A stretch of DNA of 64,000 bases, taken from NCBI RefSeq assembly GCF_049445855.1, contig NZ_JBMSDV010000001.1, positions 868,001 to 932,000 of the forward strand, written 5' to 3'. The notes beneath the pieces were generated by a model. The model saw only the letters and a program-made list of their open reading frames with translations, had not been told where the DNA came from and did not search any database. A program made the translations under genes and the position numbers. This DNA comes from JAGOCV01 sp049445855. Lineage in GTDB: Bacteria; Pseudomonadota; Gammaproteobacteria; Burkholderiales; Burkholderiaceae_C. Positions 52,659-61,514 of the stretch are shown here, piece by piece (positions within the stretch are counted from its first letter, which is position 1; every line of letters starts with the position of its first letter).

Positions 52659-53885
52659 CTATTGAACAACCGTCCAACTCTGGGGATCCGTGAACATCCG
52701 CGCCACCAAAGCCAGAAGTTCCCTGTCGGCCCCGGGCCGCCCGATCAGGGACAGCCCCAACGGCAAGCCGTCTGCCCGCAGCATCGGGATGCTGACCTGC
52801 GGAAGCCCGGCCAGACCGGCGATGCACAGGAAGCGCATCGCCGTGCGGCGGTAGCGCTCCATGCTTTCAATGGGCAACCCACGTCTCGGCGCGGCTCCCG
52901 GCACGGTGGGCAGGACGAGCAGGGAATGGCGTTCCAGCATCTGGTCCATGTAGCCGCGTACGGCCATGCGGGCCTTCGTGGCGTCGTCGATCTGCGAGGC
53001 AGTAAGACGGCGGGCGATGTCGATGCGCTCCGCAATGCCGGGGCCGAGCACCGGTTTGTGCGCGTCCAGCCAGGGGCCGAGCTCCTGCGCCACCTCGTGG
53101 AACTGCACGGTTCGGAACGATTCGAACCACGCATCCAGCGCCGACGGGGCCAGCGGCACCGGCTGCACTTCACCGAGCCTGCGCGCGACCGCCAGTCCTT
53201 CTTCGCGGATGTCACCCGCATTGCCGGCATCCAGCGACTGCCAGATTTCCTCGGGAAAACCGATGGAGCCTGGCTGGTTCACGGCGCGATCTGCGGGCAG
53301 CAGCACGTCGCCCACGGCCTCGAGCACGCGCGCGCTCCGCGCAAACCAGCCGACGGTGTCGAACGACGGCGCAAGCCTGCAGACGCCCTCGCTGGACACC
53401 GCCGCGTACGTGGGGCGAAAGCCGAACAACCCGCAGAAGCTTGCGGGTGCCCGGACGGATCCACCGGTGTCGGTGCCCAGCGCGAAGTCACAGAGACCCG
53501 CAGCGACAGCCGCAGCAGACCCGCTCGATGATCCGCCGGTGATGTGGCCCGGTGCGGCCGTGTTCAACGGCGCGCCGTAGTGGAAGTTTTCACCGGTCAG
53601 GCTGAAGGCGAGTTCATCGGTGTGCGTCTTGCCGACGACGTGCGCTCCGCCATCGAGGATGGCCTGTGCAGCCGGGGCGTGACGTTTTGCCGGCGCATGG
53701 GTCGAACGCCAGGTTGGATTGCCATACCCCGTGCGATGGCCGCGGATGTCGAACAGGTCCTTCACGCCGCAAGTCAGCCCGTCGAGCGGACCGCTGCCGG
53801 TTGGCGGCACGAGGATCGCGTCTTCATGCAGGAACGCACCGACCGTGTCTCGTGCGGTTGTGATGGGAGAGAAATCTTGTTTCAT
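52659..53885 (-). CDS. Amidase (amidase signature family)
   Basis: A 408-residue amidase-signature hydrolase. The Ser-cisSer-Lys triad is Lys42 (CGVKDLFD), Ser119 (GGSSSGSAAAVAAG) and Ser143 (GTDTGGSVRAPASFCG). The short C-terminal part and the segment DPLDGLTCGVKDLFD-like opening place it near AtzF/AtzE-type and indoleacetamide-type enzymes rather than GatA. It cleaves an amide or ureide bond; the substrate is unknown. Its ATG overlaps the CobW-type stop by four bases, at the end of a five-gene operon. Confidence 0.9.
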   Translation of the reverse strand: MKQDFSPITTARDTVGAFLHEDAILVPPTGSGPLDGLTCGVKDLFDIRGHRTGYGNPTWRSTHAPAKRHAPAAQAILDGGAHVVGKTHTDELAFSLTGENFHYGAPLNTAAPGHITGGSSSGSAAAVAAGLCDFALGTDTGGSVRAPASFCGLFGFRPTYAAVSSEGVCRLAPSFDTVGWFARSARVLEAVGDVLLPADRAVNQPGSIGFPEEIWQSLDAGNAGDIREEGLAVARRLGEVQPVPLAPSALDAWFESFRTVQFHEVAQELGPWLDAHKPVLGPGIAERIDIARRLTASQIDDATKARMAVRGYMDQMLERHSLLVLPTVPGAAPRRGLPIESMERYRRTAMRFLCIAGLAGLPQVSIPMLRADGLPLGLSLIGRPGADRELLALVARMFTDPQSWTVVQ

Positions 53886-54952
53886 GCAATCGCGGGAACA
53901 GCCGTGCGCGATGTCGACAGGCCGATCGAAGCCGGCCGGCGCACACAGGCGAGGAATGAGCGCAACACCGCGTCCGGCATGAGGTCCTTCACGATGAAGA
54001 CGAGAAACGATCGACGGTCGCCGTCAGGCCACGCATCGAGATGCTCCGGGAAGTAGATGACGTGCCGCACGCAGTTGACGACCACCGGTGCATCGCGGTT
54101 CTCCAGCGCGAGGAAGCCCTTGATCCGCAGCACGTTCGCCCCGTGGCGGTGCAGCATCAGCGACAACCAGACGGACAGGCGCAGCCAGTCCAGGTCGTCA
54201 CCCAGTTCGAGGCAGAAGGTCTGGACGCTGGAGGTGTGCACGCTCGATGGCGCGAAGCGCTGGCCGATGCGCAGCCGTGTGCGCTCTGCAGGTGCCGCCC
54301 CATCGAGGATGGTGGAGAAGAGACCCGTTGCCAGGCGGTCGGCACGATGCTCGGACGACATGCACGTCACGAGGTCGGCGAAGTCGGCATCGCACACGCG
54401 ATGGACGGCACACAAGGGATTGTGCCGGCGCACCACGCCCGTCGTTGCATCCACCTGGGCCGGCGTCGCAAGATCGGTCTTCGACAGCAGCACCACGTCG
54501 GCCGACTGGATCTGGCGCGCGTAGTCGGCGCTGCCCTCGCTCTCCACGGCATGCATCGAATCGACGATGGTGACGACCATCTCCACGCGCAGGCGTGCCG
54601 ACAGGAACGGATGGATGGCGATCGTCGAGATGACCGGCAGCGGATCGGCCAGGCCCGTGGTTTCGACGATGACGCGCGAGATGGCCGGCGCCGCCTCGGA
54701 CTCGACGATCTTCTGCAGGGTCTGGCTCAGGCCTTCGCTTGCCGCACAGCACAGGCAGCCATTGGCCAGCAGCACGGCTTCAGTGCCATCCAGGCGCATG
54801 AGTCGGTCATCGACGCCCAGTTCGGCCACTTCGTTGACGAGCAGCAGCGAACCACTGAGGCGCGGGTCTTTCAGCGCGCGACGCAGCAGCGTCGTCTTGC
54901 CCGCGCCCAGGAAGCCTGTCACCACGTAGACGGGAATGCGCGGGTCCTGCAT
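53882..54952 (-). CDS. G3E family GTPase (CobW/COG0523 metallochaperone-like)
   Basis: A 356-residue P-loop GTPase. Walker A is GFLGAGKT (13-20), the metal-binding CxCC motif is NGCLCCA (Cys66, Cys68, Cys69), Walker B-like ETTGLADP and the base motif SKTDL are present, and a C-terminal CobW domain follows from about 245. Such proteins deliver zinc, nickel or cobalt to target enzymes. The neighbours include a likely metal-dependent hydrolase, which could be its client. It overlaps the amidase by four bases and lies six bases after the small CxxC gene. Confidence 0.9.
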   Translation of the reverse strand: MQDPRIPVYVVTGFLGAGKTTLLRRALKDPRLSGSLLLVNEVAELGVDDRLMRLDGTEAVLLANGCLCCAASEGLSQTLQKIVESEAAPAISRVIVETTGLADPLPVISTIAIHPFLSARLRVEMVVTIVDSMHAVESEGSADYARQIQSADVVLLSKTDLATPAQVDATTGVVRRHNPLCAVHRVCDADFADLVTCMSSEHRADRLATGLFSTILDGAAPAERTRLRIGQRFAPSSVHTSSVQTFCLELGDDLDWLRLSVWLSLMLHRHGANVLRIKGFLALENRDAPVVVNCVRHVIYFPEHLDAWPDGDRRSFLVFIVKDLMPDAVLRSFLACVRRPASIGLSTSRTAVPAIA

Positions 54953-54958
54953 GCGTGA

Positions 54959-55282
54959 TCAGGCCTGACGGCCCCGTTCGAAGGACTGCACGAGCGGCAG
55001 GTCCAGCGGGTCCACGACCCGACCGGTGAGGCGCTCCACGGCAGCCCAGACATCACCGAGTGCGGACACGACCTCCGAACCGCCCGAGATGCCCTCGACG
55101 ATCCACATGCCGCCACCCCAGTCACGCACGGAGGCGCCGCTCGGGCGCGTGAACTGCGAGATGGTCTGCGCCTGCTCCTGCCGCGAACGCACCACGGAGT
55201 AGGCATCGTCGCGCCGGCCCGGCAGCTTCGCGAAGCTGGACCAGTGATCGTCACGGCTCCAGAGTCCGCACATGCCGCACAT
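54959..55282 (-). CDS. Small CxxC protein, unknown function
   Basis: A 107-residue protein beginning MCGMCGLW, so two cysteines (2 and 5) lie at the extreme N-terminus. The rest is a soluble alpha/beta-like stretch with RRDDAYSVVRSRQEQAQTISQF and GGGMWIVEGISGGSEVVSALGDVWAAVERLTG. It has only the one CxxC, so it would need another partner or dimer to hold a metal. Start at 55282 is preferred because upstream residues lack start signals and the spacing to the deacetylase stop is 19 bases. I do not recognise a family. Its place between the hydrolase and the GTPase suggests an accessory or metal-transfer role. Confidence 0.75.
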   Translation of the reverse strand: MCGMCGLWSRDDHWSSFAKLPGRRDDAYSVVRSRQEQAQTISQFTRPSGASVRDWGGGMWIVEGISGGSEVVSALGDVWAAVERLTGRVVDPLDLPLVQSFERGRQA

Positions 55283-55301
55283 GGTTGCTTGCCTTGGCGG
55301 C

Positions 55302-56177
55302 TCAGACCGGGTTCTCGGCTGCGAAGCGCTGCGCGATCGCATCCATGGTGAGGAACTCGACGCCGGGGTGGCGCAGGATGTGCGCCAGCAGGCGTTCGAG
55401 CATCGCGAGCACCTGCGGACGGCCCGCGACGTCGGGGTGCAGGCACAGGCTGAACACCGCGTCGTCGTACTCGCGGTAGACCCAGTCGAACTGTTCGCGC
55501 CAGAGTTCCTCGATGTCCTTCGGGTTCATGAAGCCGTGGCTGTTGGGCGACTTTTTGATGAACATCATCGGCGGCAGGTCGTCCAGATACCAGCTCACCG
55601 GGATCTCGATGAGCGCGGATTCGGTGCCGCGCACCAGCGGCTTCATCCACTCACTGGCCGGCAGCGAGTAATCGATGGGCGTCCACTGGTCGCCGACACG
55701 CAGGCGGTAGCACTGGAAGTCCTTGTGCATCATGCTGTGGTCGTAACGGATGCCACGGTCCAGCAGCAGTTGTGGGGTGGCGCGGCTCAGTTCCCACCAC
55801 GGTGCGGCATAACCCGTGGGCTTGCGGCCGGCGAGATCGGTGATGAGCCCGATGCACTTGTCCAGCACGTCGGCCTCCTGCGTCGGCGTCATCGCCAGCG
55901 GATTCTCGTGCGAATAGCCGTGCAGCGCGACCTCATGGCCGTGCTCGACGACCTGCGCCATTTCATCCGGGAAGGTTTCGATCGAATGGCCCGGGATGAA
56001 CCAGGTCGACTTCAGGTCGAAGCGCCGGAGCAGTTCCAGCAGGCGCGGACTTCCGATTTCGCCGGCGAACATGCCGCGCGAGATGTCGTGCGGCGAATCC
56101 GCGCCGCCGAAGGTGCCGATCCAGGCGGCGACGGCATCGACGTCGATGCCGATCGCACAGGTGATTCTTTTGGCCAT
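55302..56177 (-). CDS. Polysaccharide deacetylase-fold hydrolase, possibly cyclic imide hydrolase
   Basis: A 291-residue NodB-type protein. It has the motif 1 aspartates in IGIDVDA (Asp12, Asp14), HGYSH (His86, His90) for motif 2, and a distal SLCLHPDVAGRP histidine. It has no signal peptide, so it acts in the cytoplasm on a small molecule rather than on peptidoglycan. Cytoplasmic members of this size include PuuE-type allantoinases and a cyclic imide hydrolase of about 290 residues from Pseudomonas putida; the match to the latter is from memory. It follows the reductase by 28 bases in the same operon. Confidence 0.85.
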   Translation of the reverse strand: MAKRITCAIGIDVDAVAAWIGTFGGADSPHDISRGMFAGEIGSPRLLELLRRFDLKSTWFIPGHSIETFPDEMAQVVEHGHEVALHGYSHENPLAMTPTQEADVLDKCIGLITDLAGRKPTGYAAPWWELSRATPQLLLDRGIRYDHSMMHKDFQCYRLRVGDQWTPIDYSLPASEWMKPLVRGTESALIEIPVSWYLDDLPPMMFIKKSPNSHGFMNPKDIEELWREQFDWVYREYDDAVFSLCLHPDVAGRPQVLAMLERLLAHILRHPGVEFLTMDAIAQRFAAENPV

Positions 56178-56205
56178 GGGTTGCGATCTCCAGTTGGTTC
56201 AGTGG

Positions 56206-57162
56206 TCAGATATCCAGCACGATTTCAGAATCGTTCAGCGCACGCGACACGCATACGGCCACATAGCGCGAGCGCTCTTCCTGCCCGAGGCAGCTGTCCA
56301 GGTGGATCGGCGAGCCGTCGATGTGCTTCGTGAGGCAGGTGCCGCAATAGCCTTCGCGGCACGAATGGTCGATGTCCAGCCCGGCGTCCAGCAACGCGTC
56401 GAGCATTGACTGCCCGGCATCGACAGGCACCACGAGGCCGGAACGCGCACAACGAACGCGGAACGGCAGCGGCCCGACAGGCACGGCCGGCACGGGCGCG
56501 GCACCGAAGCGCTCTTCGTGGATCGACACGCCCGGCATGCCCGCAGTGGCCTCGCGCACGTGCTGCATGAGCGATGCCGGACCGCAGGTGTAGATGCGGA
56601 CCGGACCTGCGAGATCGGGGAAGCGCTCGGACAACACAAACTGGTTTCCGTCACTTCCATCGGACACTACGATGACGGCCTTGCCACGTGCGACCAGTGC
56701 GCTCACGTCGTCCGCATATGGCAGCCGCTCCAGGTCACGCACGCACACGACGAGCTCGTATGCACGGCCTGCGCGGTCGAGCGCCTCTGCCATGCAGAGG
56801 ACCGGCGTGATGCCGATGCCACCCGCAATCAGGATGATGCGGGCATCGTCGTCATGCAATGGAAAATTGTTCTTGGGCGGGCCGATCTCGAGCGTGGCAC
56901 CGACTTCGAGCGAATCGTGCATCCAGCGCGAGCCGCCGCGGCCGGCCGCTTCGCGCTGCACTGCAATCACGTAGGGGTTTGTCGCTTCCCATGTACGGAC
57001 CAGCGAGTAGTGGCGAGGACCAACACCGGGCACCCGGACCTCGATGTGCGCACCCGGCGTGTATTCGGGAAGATCTGCCTCGGAGCTTCCGAGTTCGTAC
57101 TCGATCACCTGGCTGTTGAGCTTGCGAGCCCTTTGCACTTGCACGACAATCGTTTGCAGCAT
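56206..57162 (-). CDS. PDR/VanB-type FMN reductase with ferredoxin domain
   Basis: A 318-residue NAD(P)H-dependent electron-transfer protein. The FMN domain (1 to about 100) has HYSLV, the NAD domain has IILIAGGIGITPVL, and the C-terminal plant-type ferredoxin (about 235-318) has CREGYCGTC and a last cysteine at VAVC. Such reductases feed Rieske oxygenases or demethylases, for example VanB and phthalate dioxygenase reductase. No oxygenase is encoded nearby, so its partner is missing or different. It is first in the operon, divergent from LysR. Confidence 0.9.
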   Translation of the reverse strand: MLQTIVVQVQRARKLNSQVIEYELGSSEADLPEYTPGAHIEVRVPGVGPRHYSLVRTWEATNPYVIAVQREAAGRGGSRWMHDSLEVGATLEIGPPKNNFPLHDDDARIILIAGGIGITPVLCMAEALDRAGRAYELVVCVRDLERLPYADDVSALVARGKAVIVVSDGSDGNQFVLSERFPDLAGPVRIYTCGPASLMQHVREATAGMPGVSIHEERFGAAPVPAVPVGPLPFRVRCARSGLVVPVDAGQSMLDALLDAGLDIDHSCREGYCGTCLTKHIDGSPIHLDSCLGQEERSRYVAVCVSRALNDSEIVLDI

Positions 57163-57263
57163 GAAACCAATTCCTGTGGAGGCATCTCATACGTCTCGCG
57201 TCTCTTTCTTGCCGATGAGTTTCCTTGCTACGCAGCGGCCTCACAAACCATTTGTTTTCCTCG

Positions 57264-57281
57264 TGACATCAGTTGAAGTCA
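57264..57281. promoter_or_regulatory. Possible LysR operator
   Basis: An 18-base dyad (TGACATCAGT/TGAAGTCA region) with seven of nine pairs lies ten bases before the LysR start and upstream of the divergent reductase operon. The position suits an autoregulated LysR-type site, but the T-N11-A rule is only loosely met. Confidence 0.35.
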
Positions 57282-57291
57282 TCCGTCGCCC

Positions 57292-58221
57292 ATGAAGCGC
57301 CGACTGCCCCCGCTCCTGGCCCTGCGCGCATTCGAGGCAGCAGGCCGCCACATGAGCTTCTCCAAGGCCGCTGAAGAACTGAACGTCACGCAAGGCGCGA
57401 TCAGCCGTCAGATCAAACTGCTCGAAGAGTTCCTGAAGGCGCCGCTGTTCCGTCGCCTCACCCGCCAGGTTGAACTCACGCCTTTCGGCCAGTCGTACCT
57501 CGTTCCCGCAACGCAGGCACTCGACCTGATCGAGAACGCCACGCTCCAGGGCCTCGACCAGGCACGTTCGCTGTCGGTGAGCCTGCTGCCCACGATGGGC
57601 ACGCTCTTCCTCATGCAGCGGCTCACGGCGTTCATGACGGCGTACCCCGAAATCCGCCTTCAGGTGTCGGCATCGCTCGAGCCCGTGAACTTCAAGCGCG
57701 ACCCGGTGGACGTCGCCTTGCGGGTGGGCAAGGTGCCGGGCCACGACTATGTCGAAGGCGGTTCGCAGATCACGTTCCGGATGTCGGAGAGTTGGACCGA
57801 CGTGACAGCCATGCACCTGTGGGACGACTACATCACACCGGTCTGCTCGCGCGATTTCCTCGCGCGACACGGCCCGTTGCATTCCATCGACGATCTTGCA
57901 AAGCACTGCCTCATCCACAACATGGCACGTGCGGATTGCTGGCCGGCGTGGCTGCGCGCCTCCGGCAAGGAAGACCTGACTGGCCGCGTGCGCATGGAGG
58001 TGGGCCATTCGTACATGGCTGTGCTCGCGGCACGCGCGGGCCAGGGCATCGCCTGCGTTCCGGTCATCGAAGTGGAAACACCCGAGTGGCGCGACGAGCT
58101 CGTGCAGCCGTTCGACCTGAGGCTGCAGAGCTCCGGTGCCTACTACCTGCTCTGCCCTCGCGAGAAGGCCTTGTCGCCGGAAGTGAAACTGTTCTCCAGC
58201 TGGCTCTCCGCGCAGTACTGA
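57292..58221 (+). CDS. LysR family transcriptional regulator (GcvA-like)
   Basis: A 309-residue LysR protein. The winged helix-turn-helix is in LPPLLALRAFEAAGRHMSFSKAAEELNVTQGAISRQIKLLEEFL. The effector domain has SLLPTMGTLFLMQRL and the GcvA-like ALRVGKVPG. It is divergent from the reductase-amidase operon and convergent with the ABC operon (10 bases between stops), so it likely controls the first and perhaps the second. Confidence 0.9.
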   Translation: MKRRLPPLLALRAFEAAGRHMSFSKAAEELNVTQGAISRQIKLLEEFLKAPLFRRLTRQVELTPFGQSYLVPATQALDLIENATLQGLDQARSLSVSLLPTMGTLFLMQRLTAFMTAYPEIRLQVSASLEPVNFKRDPVDVALRVGKVPGHDYVEGGSQITFRMSESWTDVTAMHLWDDYITPVCSRDFLARHGPLHSIDDLAKHCLIHNMARADCWPAWLRASGKEDLTGRVRMEVGHSYMAVLAARAGQGIACVPVIEVETPEWRDELVQPFDLRLQSSGAYYLLCPREKALSPEVKLFSSWLSAQY

Positions 58222-58231
58222 AGCAGCCTGC

Positions 58232-59161
58232 TCAGGCCTTGCGGCGACCCAGCAGCGCCGCCAGCGATCCGACGATGCCCTGGCGGAACGAGAACACGCA
58301 CACCATGAAGATCACGCCCAGGATCACCTGGACCCATGGGCCGACGCGCGTGGCCAGTTCGTTCTGCAGCGTGACGACCAGGAAAGCCCCGACGACCGGC
58401 CCCAGCAACGTACCGACACCACCGAGCAGCGTCATCAGGATGATCTCGCCCGACATCGACCAGTGCACGTCGGTGAGCGACGCAAGCTGGAACACGATGG
58501 ACTTCGTCGCTCCTGCGGCGCCGGCCAGTGCGGCAGAAATGACGAACGCACCGAGCTTGTAGCGCGCGACGTCGTAGCCGAGCGAAATCGCACGCGGCTC
58601 GTTCTCGCGGATGGCGTTCAGCGCCTGCCCGAACGGCGACTCCACCACGCGCCAGATGAACACGAAGCCCACCATGAAGACAGCGAACACGACGTAGTAG
58701 AGCGTCATGTTGTCCTGAAGGCTCACGCCGGGAACGAGCTGGCCGCGCGGGATGTCCTGCAGGCCGTCTTCACCGTGCGTGAACGGCGCCTGCAGCCACA
58801 CGAAGTACAGCATCTGCGCCAGCGCGAGCGTGACCATGGAGAAGTAGATGCCTTGCCGGCGGACGGCGAGCACACCTACCGCGTATCCGAGCGCCGCGCC
58901 GCAGGCTGCGCCGGCGGCGATGCCCAGCAGCGGCGGGAAGCCCAGCTCCTTCATGGCGTAGCCGGCCAGGTAGGCGCTGCCGCCGAAGAATGCCGCATGC
59001 CCGAAGGAAGTCAGCCCGCCGAAGCCGATGAGCAGGTTGAAGCCGACGGCGAACAGCGCGAAACACCACGCCTTCATGAGGAACACGGGATAGATGCCGG
59101 TCCACGGCGCGACAATGCCGAAGACGATCAGCGTGGCAAACAGGATCGATTGCTTTTTCAT
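58232..59161 (-). CDS. Branched-chain amino acid-type ABC permease LivM
   Basis: A 309-residue permease with about ten helices. It has LLIGFGGLTSFGHAAFFGGSAYLAGY and the EAA-like ALNAIRENEPRAISLGYDV. Its start overlaps the livH stop by one base. Last gene of the operon. LivM-type subunits pair with LivH in uptake of leucine, other amino acids, urea or aromatic acids. Confidence 0.92.
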   Translation of the reverse strand: MKKQSILFATLIVFGIVAPWTGIYPVFLMKAWCFALFAVGFNLLIGFGGLTSFGHAAFFGGSAYLAGYAMKELGFPPLLGIAAGAACGAALGYAVGVLAVRRQGIYFSMVTLALAQMLYFVWLQAPFTHGEDGLQDIPRGQLVPGVSLQDNMTLYYVVFAVFMVGFVFIWRVVESPFGQALNAIRENEPRAISLGYDVARYKLGAFVISAALAGAAGATKSIVFQLASLTDVHWSMSGEIILMTLLGGVGTLLGPVVGAFLVVTLQNELATRVGPWVQVILGVIFMVCVFSFRQGIVGSLAALLGRRKA

Positions 59162-60045
59162 CAGTTGCGTCCGAACAGTCCGGCCGGTCGCAATGCGAGG
59201 ACGACGGACATGATGACAAATACGACGATGGCGGAACTCTCGGGGTAGATCATCTTCACGATGCCTTCGATCACGCCCAGCGCCAGCCCGGTGATGATCG
59301 CGCCAGCAATGGACCCCATGCCACCGATCACCACCACGGCGAACACCACGATGATGAGCTCCGAGCCCATGCGCGGGCTCACCTGGAAGATGGGCGCTGC
59401 AAGCACGCCGCAGAAGGCGGCCAGCCCGACACCCAGGCCGTAGGTGAGGCACACGAGCAGCGGCACGTTGATGCCCAGCGCCTGCGCGGTCGCCGCGTTC
59501 TCGGTGCCGGCCCGCAGGTAGGCGCCCATGCGCGTCTTCTCGATGAAGTACCAGACGAGGAAGCAGACCGACAGCGACGCGATTACCACCCACACACGGT
59601 ACTTCGGCAACATCATGAAGCCGATGTCCACCGCACCGCGCAAGGCGTCGGGGATCGGATACGGCCGGCCCGCCGCTCCGTAGAAGTTCTTGAACAGGCC
59701 TTCCAGCACGAGGGCCAGGCCGAACGTGAACAGCATGCCGTAGATCGGATCGAGCTTGCGCAACTTGCGCAGGAAGCCGCGCTCGAAGCCCATGCCCAGC
59801 ACCGCAACGACGAGCGGCACCACGAGCAACGCCCACCAGTAGCCGATCTGGATGTCGGGGCCGACGAGCTCGGGAAGCTGGACGAGGCACATCCACGCGA
59901 GGAACGCGCCCACCATGTACATCGCCCCATGCGCGAAGTTCACGCTGTTGAGCATGCCGAAGATCACCGCGAGCCCCAGGCTCAGCAGTGCGTAGAAGGA
60001 ACCGTTGATCAGTCCCAGGAGAAGCTGGCTGAAGAATGCAACCAT
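59161..60045 (-). CDS. Branched-chain amino acid-type ABC permease LivH
   Basis: A 294-residue permease, with LLLGLINGSFYALLSLGLAVIFGMLNSVNFAHGAMYMVGAF at its start and GIGGMGSIAGA-type region (VVIGGMGSIAGAIITGLALG) near the end. It starts at the base after the livF stop. Confidence 0.92.
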   Translation of the reverse strand: MVAFFSQLLLGLINGSFYALLSLGLAVIFGMLNSVNFAHGAMYMVGAFLAWMCLVQLPELVGPDIQIGYWWALLVVPLVVAVLGMGFERGFLRKLRKLDPIYGMLFTFGLALVLEGLFKNFYGAAGRPYPIPDALRGAVDIGFMMLPKYRVWVVIASLSVCFLVWYFIEKTRMGAYLRAGTENAATAQALGINVPLLVCLTYGLGVGLAAFCGVLAAPIFQVSPRMGSELIIVVFAVVVIGGMGSIAGAIITGLALGVIEGIVKMIYPESSAIVVFVIMSVVLALRPAGLFGRN

Positions 60046-60750
60046 TCAGACCCCCAGCAAGGTTTCGATTTCGGAAGAGCGGCGATCCACGTCCGCCGCC
60101 GCGACCTCGAGCGCAACCGCGCCGCGCTCGATGACGTAGTGGCGGTCCGCCACGCGCCGCGCAAACTGGAAGTTCTGTTCCACGAGCACGATGGTGAATG
60201 CCTCTTTCTTGAGTTCCCGGATCGCTGCCGACAGTGCCTTGACGATCACCGGCGCCAGGCCTTCGGTGATCTCGTCGAGCAGCAGGATGCGTGAGCCCGT
60301 GCGCAGGATGCGGGCCAGCGCGAGCATCTGCTGTTCGCCGCCGGACAGGCGTCCACCCGGGCTCTTGCGGCGCTCATGCAGGTTCGGGAAGAGTTCGTAA
60401 ATCCGCTCCAGCGACATGCCGCCGCTGGCCACCACGGGCGGCAGCAGCAGGTTTTCTTCGGCCGACAGGGACGCGAAGATGCCCCGCTCTTCCGGACAGT
60501 AACCCACGCCCAGCCGCGCGACGCGGTGCGGCGCAAGGCCGAGTGCGTCCCGGCCCCGGATGCGCACGGCACCCTCGCAACGCGACAGCAGACCCATCAC
60601 CGCGCGCAGCGTGGTCGTGCGGCCAGCGCCATTGCGGCCGAGCAACGTGACCACTTCGCCCGGGCGAACATTCAGGTCGATGCCATGCAGCACATGCGAA
60701 TCCCCGTAGTACGCATGCAGGCCTTTCACTTCGACGGCGAATTCACTCAT
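60046..60750 (-). CDS. Branched-chain amino acid-type ABC ATPase LivF (Walker A Lys replaced)
   Basis: A 234-residue ABC ATPase. The signature is LSGGEQQML and Walker B is ILLLDEITEGLAP. The Walker A reads GRNGAGRTT (38-46): the normal lysine is Arg44, coded CGC. Arg in this place occurs in other LivF sequences that I recall, so it may be tolerated; LivG has the normal lysine. Overlaps livG by eight bases. Confidence 0.9.
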   Translation of the reverse strand: MSEFAVEVKGLHAYYGDSHVLHGIDLNVRPGEVVTLLGRNGAGRTTTLRAVMGLLSRCEGAVRIRGRDALGLAPHRVARLGVGYCPEERGIFASLSAEENLLLPPVVASGGMSLERIYELFPNLHERRKSPGGRLSGGEQQMLALARILRTGSRILLLDEITEGLAPVIVKALSAAIRELKKEAFTIVLVEQNFQFARRVADRHYVIERGAVALEVAAADVDRRSSEIETLLGV

Positions 60751-61501
60751 CGTCCGATACTCCGATGTAAGCCTGCACCACACGTGCATCGGCCGCGACT
60801 TCGCTGTAGCTGCCCTCGGCCAGCACGCTGCCGCGTGCCAGCACGGTCACCGTGTCCGACAGCGCGGACACGACGTTGAGGTTGTGTTCGACGATGAGCA
60901 CCGTGCGCGATTCCGCCACACGACGGATCAGCCGCGTGACCACGGCCACGTCCTCGATCCCCATGCCCTGGGTCGGTTCGTCGAGCAGCATCACCTTGGG
61001 ATTCATGCCCAGCGTCGTTGCCAGCTCGAGGCTGCGGCGCTTTCCGTAAGGCAGGCCCGCTGCCTTGTGATGCGCGACGTCTGCCAGATCCACGGCTTCG
61101 AGCAGGTTCATCGCTTCGGCGTCGAGGTGCGCAATGGCCTGCGAGCCGCGCCAGAAGCAGTGCGCCAGGCCGTCGCGCTTCTGCAGGCCGACCTTCACGT
61201 TGTCCAGCACGGTCATGCCGGAGAAAATGGCCGACACCTGGAACGAGCGCACAAGGCCCATGCGCGCCACGCGCGCCGCCTGCAGCGCAGTGACGTCGTC
61301 GCCCTCGAAATGGATGCTTCCCTCCGAAACCGGAAGAAAGCGCGTCAGCAGGTTGAAGACCGTCGTCTTGCCCGCGCCGTTGGGGCCGATCAGCGCGTGG
61401 ATGGACCCGCGCTTCACGCGCAGGTTCACGTCGTTCACGGCGCGGAAGCCCGTGAAGTGTTTCCCGAGTCCCCGGGTTTCCAGTATGTAGTCGCCGTTCA
61501 T
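60743..61501 (-). CDS. Branched-chain amino acid-type ABC ATPase LivG
   Basis: A 252-residue ABC ATPase. Walker A is GPNGAGKTT with Lys45, the signature region is LPYGKRRSLELAT and Walker B is VMLLDEPTQGM. The start at 61501 matches the family; 13 bases separate it from the MOSC gene. With LivF, H, M and the binding protein it makes a complete importer. Confidence 0.92.
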   Translation of the reverse strand: MNGDYILETRGLGKHFTGFRAVNDVNLRVKRGSIHALIGPNGAGKTTVFNLLTRFLPVSEGSIHFEGDDVTALQAARVARMGLVRSFQVSAIFSGMTVLDNVKVGLQKRDGLAHCFWRGSQAIAHLDAEAMNLLEAVDLADVAHHKAAGLPYGKRRSLELATTLGMNPKVMLLDEPTQGMGIEDVAVVTRLIRRVAESRTVLIVEHNLNVVSALSDTVTVLARGSVLAEGSYSEVAADARVVQAYIGVSDDE

Positions 61502-61514
61502 CGCGTCTTGTCGT

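Noticed and set aside
51812..52669. A 285-codon minus-strand frame opposite the NTF2-like pseudogene
   Set aside because: No family features, whereas the plus strand shows clear NTF2-like sequence despite its stop codon.
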